Positions 27,463 to 35,395 of a stretch of DNA of 64,000 bases are shown in pieces. The stretch is from an uncultured Desulfomicrobiaceae bacterium. Its GTDB lineage: Bacteria; Desulfobacterota; Desulfovibrionia; Desulfovibrionales; Desulfomicrobiaceae. The stretch lies in NCBI GenBank assembly GCA_937989665.1, contig CALKRN010000006.1, positions 124,001-188,000 of the forward strand, given 5' to 3'. The notes under the pieces were generated by a model that saw only the letters and a program-made list of their open reading frames with translations, did not search any database and had not been told where the DNA came from. A program made the position numbers and the translations under genes. Numbering within the stretch: the stretch's first letter is position 1; each line of letters starts with the position of its first letter.

Positions 27463-27951
27463 TTATGCCGCATGCATCATGGAGATAGTCTCACCGCATT
27501 GGGACGATAGCCGCTGGATGAGGGCATCCCGCTGCCGGCGGAAGACATAGCGTTCCGAATGGCACCGGATCCGCGCAATGAGTTCCAGCTTATCCGGGAC
27601 TTTAATCATATAATCGTCAGCCCCTAGCTCAAAGGCCCGTTTCTTGAGCTCGGGCTCTTCCCGTGCCGAGAGCACGATGAGCGGGACATCGCGAAAGTCT
27701 TCGCTCGTCTTGAAAAACTTCACCATGGTGAGCCCATTGACTCCCGGCATGACCAAGTCCAGCAAAATGACCGTGGGATGGACTGACAAGGCCATTTCCA
27801 AGGCCCGATCAGGCTCCCGGCAATAGTGGAAGGCAATGTCGCGCTGGCTTGAAAGCTTGATACGCATGGCCTCGCCAATGAGGAACTCATCGTCCACAAG
27901 CAAAACAGAAAGCGGGATCTGCGGGAACCAATCCCCGTCTGGCGTCGTCAT
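27463..27951 (-). CDS. Single-domain response regulator
   Basis: This 162-aa protein has one receiver domain (about residues 14-135): VLLVDDE acidic pocket, phosphoacceptor Asp in VILLDLVMPG, Thr/Ser switch in IVLSARE and Lys in YMIKVPD. A 25-residue basic helical tail (RYVFRRQRDALIQRL) follows, with no output domain. It starts directly after the hybrid kinase stop and ends 12 nt before the PilB-like ATPase, so it may carry the phosphosignal from the HPt domains to the motor. That is inference from position. Confidence 0.92.
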   Translation of the reverse strand: MTTPDGDWFPQIPLSVLLVDDEFLIGEAMRIKLSSQRDIAFHYCREPDRALEMALSVHPTVILLDLVMPGVNGLTMVKFFKTSEDFRDVPLIVLSAREEPELKKRAFELGADDYMIKVPDKLELIARIRCHSERYVFRRQRDALIQRLSSQCGETISMMHAA

Positions 27952-29280
27952 CTATGCCTCCTTACGAACGATCTGTACCGTGGCGAGATAGGCCTCCATG
28001 GCATCCAACAGCGCCGCGACTTGGGCCTGGTTTTTCCCGTTGGCCGCGAGCTCCAACTCCACCCCCAGTTGACCCAATGCATCAAAACCATAGGTACTCC
28101 CGAGCCCTTTTTGGCTATGCCCATGGCGTCCAATCGTTTCAAAGTCGCTTCGGGGGAGGGCATCACGCATTTCGGCAAGATTGCGGCGCATGGTGTCCAA
28201 AAAGAGCGGGATCAAGTCCATGAGTTCCGCGTCCACCGCCACCACAGGATTCGCCGCAGTGGCTCGTGGGATCGAGGGCGACTCCTCCAGCCGCACGGGC
28301 TCCACTGCCTCTGGCGCTGGAGGCGACCCATATACCACGTGAACTTGATCCAAGTATTGCCCCAATTGCTGCAAGAGATTTCGCAATTCTTCTGTATTTT
28401 TTGCTTCAGCGGCGCATTGAATAGCGAGCCCCGTTTGGCTGACATAGTCAAATCCGTAGGTAGATCCAAATCCTTTATGGCTATGTCCAAGACGCCGAAC
28501 CGTAGCAAAATCTCCTTGATCAAGGGCGCTCTGCATAATTTCCAAATCTTTGCGCATGGATTCCATGAGGAATGGAATAAGCTCTTGCATTTCTGGCGCC
28601 ACATAAACCACCAATTTCTCTGGACCAGCATCGGAAATTGCGTCCACCAGGGTACATTCGAGCCGCTCTGTCTGGACTTTTGGGATCTCCCCGGTATCCA
28701 TAAACGTTGCCAAGAGATTGAAAGCCTGAATGGCTGCGTTCTTCTGCTTGTTCTGGCCAGCCAATTCGAGACTCCGCCCGATCTGGCTTACCGGGTCCAC
28801 CCCGTAGGTTGCTCCCAACCCTTTCAGGCTGTGGCCACAACGCTGCACCGTGAGGAAGTCTTCCACATCCAGGGCGTCTTGAATCTGGCGCTGAAAATCG
28901 CGCACCGTACGTAAAAACATCGGCCGCAACTCTGCCAGTTCCGGGTCGATTTGAACCGGTGACAGGTCCTCATCCGCCCGATCGGGCAAGACCGGCTGGG
29001 CCGCTGCCGGGGCAGCGCTCCGCAACGTTTCCCGCAAGCCGGCATACCGCTCGATCATATCGAGCAAGTCTTGCTTCTTGAGAGGCTTGGCCAAAAAGTC
29101 CGTACACCCTGCAGCCATACATTGTTGCCGATGCTCCTGAAAGGCATGGGCCGTAAGGGCCACGATAGGCGTGGAATATTCGCGCTTTTCTTGCTCCCAG
29201 AGTCGGATACGCCGGGTGGCCTCCAATCCATCCATGACCGGCATCTCCATATCCATAGAGGACGAGGTCAAAAGGCTCAC
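27952..29280 (-). CDS. Hybrid histidine kinase, 3' part after a frameshift: end of receiver 2 plus three HPt domains
   Basis: This frame continues the kinase encoded upstream. The first residues in frame (MDMEMPVMDGLEATRR) hold the phosphoacceptor region of the second receiver, followed by VALTAHAF and the Lys of FLAKPL. Then come three successive HPt domains, each with the phosphorylatable His: HSLKGLGATYG, HSHKGFGSTYG and HSQKGLGSTYG (about residues 128, 253 and 380 of this frame). There is no convincing start codon: the only candidate is a GTG inside the upstream frame, so it would be made only by frameshift or if the shift is a sequencing error. Confidence 0.8.
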   Translation of the reverse strand: MSLLTSSSMDMEMPVMDGLEATRRIRLWEQEKREYSTPIVALTAHAFQEHRQQCMAAGCTDFLAKPLKKQDLLDMIERYAGLRETLRSAAPAAAQPVLPDRADEDLSPVQIDPELAELRPMFLRTVRDFQRQIQDALDVEDFLTVQRCGHSLKGLGATYGVDPVSQIGRSLELAGQNKQKNAAIQAFNLLATFMDTGEIPKVQTERLECTLVDAISDAGPEKLVVYVAPEMQELIPFLMESMRKDLEIMQSALDQGDFATVRRLGHSHKGFGSTYGFDYVSQTGLAIQCAAEAKNTEELRNLLQQLGQYLDQVHVVYGSPPAPEAVEPVRLEESPSIPRATAANPVVAVDAELMDLIPLFLDTMRRNLAEMRDALPRSDFETIGRHGHSQKGLGSTYGFDALGQLGVELELAANGKNQAQVAALLDAMEAYLATVQIVRKEA

Positions 29281-31705
29281 TCATGAAACGGTCCACCGCC
29301 ACCTGCCCATTTTCGGCATGCGAGAGGACCACATTGGTGTTTTTGAGAAAGAGCTCCACCACCTTGCGGTTCGCTTCCACATCATCCACCAAGAGCACCT
29401 TCCACTGCTGTCCTGCGCGTGTCAGCCGCCGATGCTGCTGTTGGGCCAAGAGGTCGAGGACGACTTCCTGCAGACGTACCGCTCGTTCTTGACGCAGGAC
29501 ATAAGCCAACGGGCCGACGTCCGTGGAGCTGGGGAGCTCTCCCAGCTGCTGGGGGGAATCCACCATGAGGACCAGCGGCGGCACATCCATCCCCTGGCCC
29601 AAAAGGAGTTGCACCGTCTCAAACCCTGGTTCTCCATCTACCTGGCTATCCACGAGGACCAACTGCACGCCTCCCGATCGCAGCCGGTTGACCGCATCCG
29701 CTGGATGCGAGACCGACTGCGGGGATATCCCCCACGCGCGAACCAGGGCGGAAAGGCTGTCATGGGCCTGTGGCCGATCTTCCACCACAAGAATACGCAA
29801 ATCGGACGGGACCTGGCTGCGAGGCTTCACCTCCGCTGTTTCGAAATCCGGTTTCAGGGGGAGCATGACATAGAAGGTGGTGCCCCGGCCCACTTCACTT
29901 TCTACCCAAATATCCCCACCCATGAGTTCGGCTAACTTTTTGGAAATGGCCAAACCGAGGCCCGTGCCGCCGAATTCCCGCGTCGTCGAGGTGTCGGCTT
30001 GGGCAAAACTCTCAAAGATAGTTGCCACCTTATCTTTACGGATACCGATGCCTGTATCCTGAACCTTAAAGAGGCAGCATGGCACCCCCGCCTCGTTGAC
30101 CGCATCTTCTACCACGAGGCGCACGGAACCTTGGTGGGTAAACTTAATCGCATTGCCCACCAAGTTGATGAGAATTTGCCGAATCCGAAACGGATCCCCC
30201 TCATAGCGTTTGGCCACACCAGGTGCCACCGAGGAAGAAAGGGCTAACCCTTTTTCCTCCGCGCGATAGACAAACAGCTTATGGATATCGTGCACCAGCT
30301 CGTGCATATCAAAGGAAACCGTCTCGAGCTTGATCTGGCCTACTTCGATCTTAGAGAAGTCAAGGATGTCGTTGATAATTCCAAGAAGCAATTCACCAGC
30401 AGAACTAAAGGTTCGCACATATTCGGCCTGTTCTTCCGTAAGGCCCGTTTCCTGCAGCATCTCGGCCATACCGAGGATGGCATTCATGGGGGTGCGGATC
30501 TCATGACTCATACGCGCCAAAAATTCGCTCTTCGTCCGCGTGGCCTTATCCGCCTCCTCTTTGGCCAAGCGCAGCTCCTCGGCATGCCGCCGCAACAGCT
30601 CGCTCGCCTTCTTGCGATCCGTAATGTCCTCGAGGACGACGATAATGCCTTTGTTGGGGTCCTGTTCATCCAGCGCTTTCGCGGAAATTTGGCTCCAAAA
30701 GATCTCGCCGTTTTTGCGCCGGAATTGAAACTCCAGCTGGGCGATTTCCACCTCCGGCAATTGGCTGAAAAACTTCTCCACAAAGAGATCAAAATCCCGA
30801 TTGGAAACATGAAGGTGTACCGGGTCAACATCCGGCATCTCCGCCGGAGCATAGCCAAAAATGGCGGCAAACCGCGCATTGGCACGCACAATCCGATGAT
30901 CCGGCGAGAGGACCGCGATGCCCACGAGCGAGTTCTCAAAGATGGCCTCTACTTCGCGGAAAGCCCGGTCGAGTTCCTCCGTCCGCTCCGCCACTTTCTG
31001 CTCCAAACTCCGGTAGAGCTCCCGCAAATTTCGGCTCATGACGTTGAAGCCCGCAGCGAGCGTGCCGAGCTCATCCGTCCGGCGGTCAAGATTCGAAGCG
31101 ACAAATTCGCCCCGCGCCAGGGTCTCGGTAAGCTCCGCTAGGTTGGCCACTGGCTGGATGATGAGACGGTTGAGGAAAAAATACAAAAACACCGCAATGA
31201 CACCGAGGACCACCGCAAACGCGGCGATGAGCTGGATGATCGTGCGCTGAGCTTCGGCTCGCGCCTTGTCAACACGCATCCCCAGCTGCACCTGCCCCAA
31301 GACGACACCTCCGCGGGATATCTCTTGGGAGAAAACAAGGACATCGTCAGGAGGAAAGGTCTGGGCCAATGCAAAACGACGCACCCCTGGACGCACTTCG
31401 CTGTCATTAAGCGGGCGGCCACTTGCATCGAGGAACAGACAATAGGCCACCGAAGGCGAAAACTCCGCCCGGGCCGCAATTTCATCCACAAGATACAATG
31501 CCCCTCGTTCCAAAGCCGGAAGACTGGTCTTGGCTACAAGGTCTACCTGTTCGGCCCCCTGACGGCGCACCTCGGCCAAAAGAAATGCCAGCTGGGTCTG
31601 GTACATGAAATACCCGAGCGCAACAAAGCTGGCCACCAGAATAATCTGAATTCCGATGTGGATCTTGAATTGGAGCAGATGATAAAAAGCCCGTCTTCGT
31701 TCCAT
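28970..31705 (-). CDS. Membrane hybrid histidine kinase, 5' part (sensor, HAMP, PAS, HisKA, HATPase, receivers)
   Basis: The full protein would be about 1250 aa. In this part: a membrane helix (about 15-35), a short periplasmic sensor, a second helix (157-180), HAMP (180-235), PAS (255-365, with LEDITDRKKA), HisKA with His401 in MSHEIRTPMNAILG, HATPase (NLVGNAIKF, DTGIGI, GGTGLGLAI), receiver 1 (ILVVEDRPQ) and the first half of receiver 2 (VLLVDDVEANR). After EPFDLVL the frame goes off at about 29257 because of one extra base, and the last 90 or so residues are out of frame. The intact continuation is in the next frame downstream. Confidence 0.85.
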   Translation of the reverse strand: MERRRAFYHLLQFKIHIGIQIILVASFVALGYFMYQTQLAFLLAEVRRQGAEQVDLVAKTSLPALERGALYLVDEIAARAEFSPSVAYCLFLDASGRPLNDSEVRPGVRRFALAQTFPPDDVLVFSQEISRGGVVLGQVQLGMRVDKARAEAQRTIIQLIAAFAVVLGVIAVFLYFFLNRLIIQPVANLAELTETLARGEFVASNLDRRTDELGTLAAGFNVMSRNLRELYRSLEQKVAERTEELDRAFREVEAIFENSLVGIAVLSPDHRIVRANARFAAIFGYAPAEMPDVDPVHLHVSNRDFDLFVEKFFSQLPEVEIAQLEFQFRRKNGEIFWSQISAKALDEQDPNKGIIVVLEDITDRKKASELLRRHAEELRLAKEEADKATRTKSEFLARMSHEIRTPMNAILGMAEMLQETGLTEEQAEYVRTFSSAGELLLGIINDILDFSKIEVGQIKLETVSFDMHELVHDIHKLFVYRAEEKGLALSSSVAPGVAKRYEGDPFRIRQILINLVGNAIKFTHQGSVRLVVEDAVNEAGVPCCLFKVQDTGIGIRKDKVATIFESFAQADTSTTREFGGTGLGLAISKKLAELMGGDIWVESEVGRGTTFYVMLPLKPDFETAEVKPRSQVPSDLRILVVEDRPQAHDSLSALVRAWGISPQSVSHPADAVNRLRSGGVQLVLVDSQVDGEPGFETVQLLLGQGMDVPPLVLMVDSPQQLGELPSSTDVGPLAYVLRQERAVRLQEVVLDLLAQQQHRRLTRAGQQWKVLLVDDVEANRKVVELFLKNTNVVLSHAENGQVAVDRFMSEPFDLVLYGYGDAGHGWIGGHPAYPTLGARKARIFHAYRGPYGPCLSGASATMYGCRVYGLFGQASQEARLARYDRAVCRLAGNVAERCPGSGPAGLARSGG

Positions 31706-31747
31706 GACCCTCTGTCCTTACCGCGAGTGGATTGCCGTCGGCCAGCT

Positions 31748-32122
31748 TCATGGCATGGCCAGTACCTCTGCCACTGCCCCCACGAGCTCTTCGCGCTTGA
31801 TGGGTTTGCTCAAACACCGTTTGGCACCCATGAGTTTGGCCCACTTCAGATAATCCGTGGCCCCACCCCGGCCCCCACCAGACATGGCGATGATACGAAT
31901 ATTGGGGTCGAGCTTGCGCAGTTCACGGATAATCTGAATACCCTCTTTGTCTGGCATAATCATATCCGTGACCACGACGTCGAAAGGATTTTGTCGATAC
32001 AACCGCAATCCTTCGTCACCATCTCCAGCTTGCTCTACAACATACCCTTCTGCCATAAGCATCTTGGCTAAAGCCAAACACATAAGTTTGTCATCATCGA
32101 TAACTAGTACTCGCGCCTGCAT
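31748..32122 (-). CDS. Single-domain response regulator (CheY-like)
   Basis: This 124-aa stand-alone receiver has VLVIDDDKLMC at the start (acidic pair), phosphoacceptor Asp in VVVTDMIMPDKEG, switch Ser in IAMSGGG, and the conserved Lys in CLSKPIKRE. No output domain. It lies between the phosphate-binding-like gene (23 nt) and the hybrid kinase (42 nt) in the same minus-strand unit. It is a plausible partner of the kinase or of one of its three HPt domains. Confidence 0.93.
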   Translation of the reverse strand: MQARVLVIDDDKLMCLALAKMLMAEGYVVEQAGDGDEGLRLYRQNPFDVVVTDMIMPDKEGIQIIRELRKLDPNIRIIAMSGGGRGGATDYLKWAKLMGAKRCLSKPIKREELVGAVAEVLAMP

Positions 32123-32145
32123 GCCGACACCTCATTCTGAATCTA

Positions 32146-33294
32146 TTACCGCTGGGGCACAACAAATCCAAAACGTTGTGCCACTTGAAGTCCTTCATTA
32201 GAGAGTATGAAATCAAGCATCCACTGCATCGAACTATTACGATATGTCACAACAAAAAGGGACCGTGCCAGTGGGTATGAACCATCCAGTATCGATGTAT
32301 TTTGAGGCTGCACTGGTGGTTGATTGTCCGCGATACGGAGAGCTACAGGCACAGATTGACGCACCATTGGCAGACTGGTGAACCCAATAGCCCCAGGCTC
32401 TCCAGCAACGAAGGCATCCATTGCCGCCGGAGAAGTCGCAAGACGTCTTTTTTGTCCTTCTATCATGGGGACATCGCCCATGACCAATTCCATAAACATC
32501 TGCCGTGTGCCAAACGAAACGTCGAGGTCTACGACGGTGATGGGGATATCCGCCCCTCCTATCTCGCTCCACCGCTGGATACGTCCACTGAAGATGCCCC
32601 GAACAGTGTCCATATCCAACACCCGCACCGGATTGCCTGGCGCCACGATTACCGCCACGGCATCACGAGCCACGAGATGCGCCTTCATACCAGCAGCAAG
32701 CTCCGCTGCGGTCAATGGCCGCGAACTCAACGCCACATCGCAAGCACCGTTCGCAAGCGCGGTTATACCTGCGTCTGTCCCCACGGCTTGCACCTCAACA
32801 GCGCGGCGGGACTTAGTGGCAAAAGATATCCCTTCGACCTCCACGCTATCCGGACGTGCTCCTGGGAAGCGGCGGACCTCGGCGGCACCAGTACGGAGCA
32901 AGGCCAAGCGCACCCACTCCACCGCGGCCTCGGCCATAACAACGGAACCCGCCACCCGCAGCGGTGGTTCACGGGTAAACGGAGCTGGGAGATACACCCC
33001 GCGCACATCCACTCCTCGGGCACCCTGGGGGATAAGGACCGGCGCCGGAACGTCCCAATCTGGCACCGGTTTGAACTCCACGGCCCACAGGACCTCATCG
33101 CGTTCCTGTTTCCCCTGCGCGTGCCACTCCCCAACCAGTCGCCAGCCAGCGCCTTCTTTGGCTGCTGCCGGAGGAAAGATGGCCACCGAACGCACCACCG
33201 GCTCCTGCCGGCCCAAAAGGAACTCCGGACGCCAGACAATCCCCCCGGCGAGGGCGAGAAGAAGCAGGGCTATCCCCACAAAAAAACCGGCCAC
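32146..33294 (-). CDS. Membrane-anchored PstS-like phosphate/anion-binding domain protein
   Basis: The product is about 382 aa. One N-terminal hydrophobic helix (AGFFVGIALLLLALAGGIVW) with no clear signal-peptidase site suggests a periplasmic protein anchored in the inner membrane. Residues 40-110 are unassigned. From about 115 on it looks like the PBP domain of PstS: GSDAG-like VGTDAGITAL, DVALSSRPLTAAE, VIVAPGNPVRVLDMDTVRGIFSGRIQRWSEIGG and GAIGFTSL. No transporter genes are nearby, so a sensing role is more likely than uptake. The start is uncertain: the GTG at 33294 has no good ribosome site. Confidence 0.75.
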   Translation of the reverse strand: MAGFFVGIALLLLALAGGIVWRPEFLLGRQEPVVRSVAIFPPAAAKEGAGWRLVGEWHAQGKQERDEVLWAVEFKPVPDWDVPAPVLIPQGARGVDVRGVYLPAPFTREPPLRVAGSVVMAEAAVEWVRLALLRTGAAEVRRFPGARPDSVEVEGISFATKSRRAVEVQAVGTDAGITALANGACDVALSSRPLTAAELAAGMKAHLVARDAVAVIVAPGNPVRVLDMDTVRGIFSGRIQRWSEIGGADIPITVVDLDVSFGTRQMFMELVMGDVPMIEGQKRRLATSPAAMDAFVAGEPGAIGFTSLPMVRQSVPVALRIADNQPPVQPQNTSILDGSYPLARSLFVVTYRNSSMQWMLDFILSNEGLQVAQRFGFVVPQR

Positions 33295-33335
33295 CAGGAA
33301 CGCGTTCGTCGTTGTTCTGTCGCCATACCATGCCC

Positions 33336-33821
33336 CTATTTGGCCGATACCCAGGCAAACACGGCTGGATCGAAATTTTTGTCCGTAAACCGTGCCCCCA
33401 CCCGAGAACCACGCACGAAAACGAGCTCCACTTCTTTCACAATACGCCCACCATCCACCGCAGGGAACTGGAGATGCAAGACTTCCCCCCGCGCTAGAGA
33501 ACGCACTGTATCCTGGACTTCAATGCCCGTCCCTTCCATGGAGATATCGCGGAGCGCTATTTGCGCAACAGTTGTCCCACTCGCGGCATCAATCAATTGC
33601 CCCTGAACAGCGAGTGGCTTTCGAAAATACTTGCGAAAATTGAGACTAATCCGAAAAATATGCGCACACCGCGTGCACTTGGCCTTGACTTCCCAGTGCC
33701 CCTTCGTGCGCAACGGTTCTATCGGTACGGTCTTGGCGAGCCCACAGCTCGGACAAACGATAGCGACCTCTTTCTTTTTGTAGACATAGAGTTCTACGAG
33801 ATCCTGAGCGGTCTCCGCCAT
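33336..33821 (-). CDS. PilZ domain protein with N-terminal zinc ribbon
   Basis: This is a probable c-di-GMP receptor of 161 aa. Residues 20-55 carry two Cys pairs (CPSC at 23-26, CTRC at 49-52), a likely zinc ribbon. The PilZ domain follows, with FRKPLAVQGQLID in place of the RxxxR motif (RKYFRK precedes it) and DISMEGTGIEV near residue 92, matching the D/NxSxxG motif. It is the first gene of the unit that ends with the PilB-like ATPase and alr, which supports a role in pilus or secretion control. Purine-rich GGGGAGAG precedes the ATG. Confidence 0.85.
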   Translation of the reverse strand: MAETAQDLVELYVYKKKEVAIVCPSCGLAKTVPIEPLRTKGHWEVKAKCTRCAHIFRISLNFRKYFRKPLAVQGQLIDAASGTTVAQIALRDISMEGTGIEVQDTVRSLARGEVLHLQFPAVDGGRIVKEVELVFVRGSRVGARFTDKNFDPAVFAWVSAK

Positions 33822-33887
33822 AATGCTCTCCCCTGGTTATAGTCAGGCCAGGTGGCTGTACCAAAGCGAGGCGCTCGTGGCACAAAA

Positions 33888-33910
33888 CCCCCCCATTGGC
33901 AATGGGGGGG
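33888..33910. terminator. GC hairpin between the PilZ gene and the small membrane peptide gene
   Basis: CCCCCCCATT (33888-33897) pairs with AATGGGGGGG (33901-33910) across GGC. It is followed by TTTTGTG on the minus strand and CATTTCTTT on the plus strand, so it could act in either direction. Confidence 0.6.
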
Positions 33911-33963
33911 CATTTCTTTGTGATATAAAAGCCACAGCCCGTCATCTCATTGACACTAAACAA

Positions 33964-33988
33964 AAGGCCTTCGCATCCCGAAGGCCTT
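33964..33988 (-). terminator. Terminator of the 32-aa peptide gene
   Basis: AAGGCCTTCG (33964-33973) with CGAAGGCCTT (33979-33988) forms a perfect 10-bp stem with a 5-nt loop, followed on the minus strand by TTGTTTAG. It lies 28 nt past the peptide stop. Confidence 0.75.
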
Positions 33989-34016
33989 GATGTCCCTCCA
34001 AAGCGAAAGCCATCCC

Positions 34017-34115
34017 TCAGCCCGCCACTGCAGCCACCAAGGCCGCATGCGCGCCGACAAGACATGCGACAGCCACCAGTCCAAGAATGATCTTTTTGCC
34101 GAGGTCCTTAACCAT
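34017..34115 (-). CDS. Small single-pass membrane peptide (32 aa)
   Basis: An ATG at 34115 with AAGGAG eight bases upstream opens a 33-codon frame. It encodes a short basic start, MVKDLGKK, and then one long hydrophobic run (IILGLVAVACLVGAH...) to the end, so it is either a single membrane helix or an uncut leader peptide. It has its own terminator downstream and stands alone. No family is recognised. The ribosome site, hydrophobic profile and terminator make it more than a chance frame. Confidence 0.6.
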   Translation of the reverse strand: MVKDLGKKIILGLVAVACLVGAHAALVAAVAG

Positions 34116-34214
34116 TGTTGACTCCTTGACTTTTTCTCAACGAAAAGCTCTTGCGAGCATTAGACGACAATACGCACACCGTCTAGCATTCCTTTCCCCA
34201 TTCGGAGGCAACCT

Positions 34215-34553
34215 ATGCCCACCATCTCTTGGAGCGATTTCGAGGCCGTGGAACTGCGCGTTGGCCGCATCATCGAGGTCTTGGACTTTCCTGAAGCGCA
34301 CATCCCAGCCTACCGCATTCGCGCCGACTTCGGCCCTCAGTTGGGGGTCAAGACCACGAGTGCTCGCATCACAACGCTTTATACCAAAGCCGATCTCCTT
34401 GGCCGCCTGATTCTCGGGGTGCTCAACTTTCCACCCAAACGCATCGGGCCTGTCCTCTCCGAATTTCTGCTCACTGGGTTTGCCCGCGACGACGGGGCGA
34501 TTGTCCTTGCCATACCTGAACGTGATGTCCCGCTCGGAGCGCGTCTCCTCTAA
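34215..34553 (+). CDS. csaA: CsaA-like tRNA-binding (EMAP/OB-fold) domain protein
   Basis: The 112-aa protein is a single tRNA-binding OB fold of the kind seen in CsaA and at the C-terminus of MetRS. It has [25 protein letters not shown] at the start, the typical IRADFG and [10 protein letters not shown] strands, [19 protein letters not shown] and the family end [15 protein letters not shown]. CsaA is described as a secretion-related chaperone. GGAGG precedes the ATG. Its TAA and the rsfS TAG are read from the same CTAA (34550-34553). Confidence 0.9.
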   Translation: MPTISWSDFEAVELRVGRIIEVLDFPEAHIPAYRIRADFGPQLGVKTTSARITTLYTKADLLGRLILGVLNFPPKRIGPVLSEFLLTGFARDDGAIVLAIPERDVPLGARLL

Positions 34554-34897
34554 GTTTGTCCTTGAGCCAACGGGATACGTCGCGCCCAGCCATAAAGCCC
34601 CTCCAGATCGTAGCGTTGCCGCATTTCATCCACAAAAAGGTGGACCACGACATCCCCTCCATCCACGAGCACCCATTGCCCCGCAGTCAGCCCCTCAACG
34701 CCCAGGACTGACCAGCCCTGCTCCCGAAAAAAAACGGACACCTCTTCGGCCAAAGCCTGGGCATGGCGGGCCGACAGGGCCGTTACCAGCACCATGGCAT
34801 CGCAAAGGGAGAACCTTGATGCCACATCGAAGGCTACAATGTCTTGGCCCTTCTTCTCGTCAAGCCAGCGCACAATGGCAGCTATCTTCTCGTCCAC
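34550..34897 (-). CDS. rsfS: Ribosomal silencing factor RsfS
   Basis: RsfS binds L14 on the 50S subunit and blocks subunit joining under starvation. The 115-aa product has the conserved [35 protein letters not shown] and the end block [25 protein letters not shown] (motifs quoted in part: [26 protein letters not shown]). I chose the GTG at 34897 because GGAGG is 8 nt ahead and because earlier in-frame residues do not fit the family. The usual neighbours nadD and proA are not adjacent. Confidence 0.9.
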   Translation of the reverse strand: MDEKIAAIVRWLDEKKGQDIVAFDVASRFSLCDAMVLVTALSARHAQALAEEVSVFFREQGWSVLGVEGLTAGQWVLVDGGDVVVHLFVDEMRQRYDLEGLYGWARRIPLAQGQT

Positions 34898-35186
34898 GCG
34901 TCTTCCTCCAATCAATGGAGATTTCCTGTATCCCACCTTGGGCCTTTCGGCAAACAGCCTTGACGAACCATAATCGATTGGCCATGGATGGTCCATCTCC
35001 ATCCCTGACAGCATAAAAACCCATGGAGCGAGGGCTTCGCGTGGCTGGGGATGGCCCGCCCCTTCCCAGAAGATACTCCCCATCAATGCGCCGTCCATCC
35101 TATTCCATGGCATGGCCTTGTTGCCCTTCGGCGTGGTCTGGGGTTGAGACAACGAGGAGGACAGGAGTCCGTCGCCCCAGAGTTAG

Positions 35187-35357
35187 GTACAAAGAAACCA
35201 AAATACGCAGGATAGCCCGGCAAGGCTGCAGTGGTGGCGCTCTAGGGTAAGTACAAAGAACCTAGAGTATGCCCCGTTGTCCACAGGAGAGACCCAGGCG
35301 AGTCAGCGTCTCGCCTAGGTCGTACAAAGAACCTAGAGTACGCCCCGTTGTTCACAG
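35187..35357. repeat. Three direct repeats and a hairpin upstream of the phenylacetate-CoA ligase gene
   Basis: The 498-nt space 34898-35395 has no supported gene. Two 36-nt copies (35251-35286 and 35322-35357) differ at two positions; each begins GTACAAAGAACCTAGAGTA and ends in CACAG. A third, degenerate copy (GTACAAAGAAACC...) starts at 35187. Between the two good copies sits an inverted repeat with 12-nt arms and one mismatch (35291-35302 with 35310-35321). A smaller stem, CTCTAGG/CCTAGAG, spans 35240-35267. The array ends 39 nt before the ligase ATG. Nothing is seen in 34898-35186. Confidence 0.7.
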
Positions 35358-35395
35358 AGCTCGAACTTGGACTCCACCAAATTAAGGAGATAGCC

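Noticed and set aside
33836-33864. TTGGTA-17-TATAAC promoter ahead of the PilZ gene
   Set aside because: The hexamers fit, but a start 6-8 nt past the -10 would leave under 10 nt of leader and cut the ribosome site, so it is unlikely to be the real promoter.
35251-35357. Two 36-nt repeats with a 35-nt spacer, CRISPR-like in size
   Set aside because: The spacer is an inverted repeat rather than a random sequence, only two good copies exist, the repeat lacks typical CRISPR ends, and no cas gene is near.
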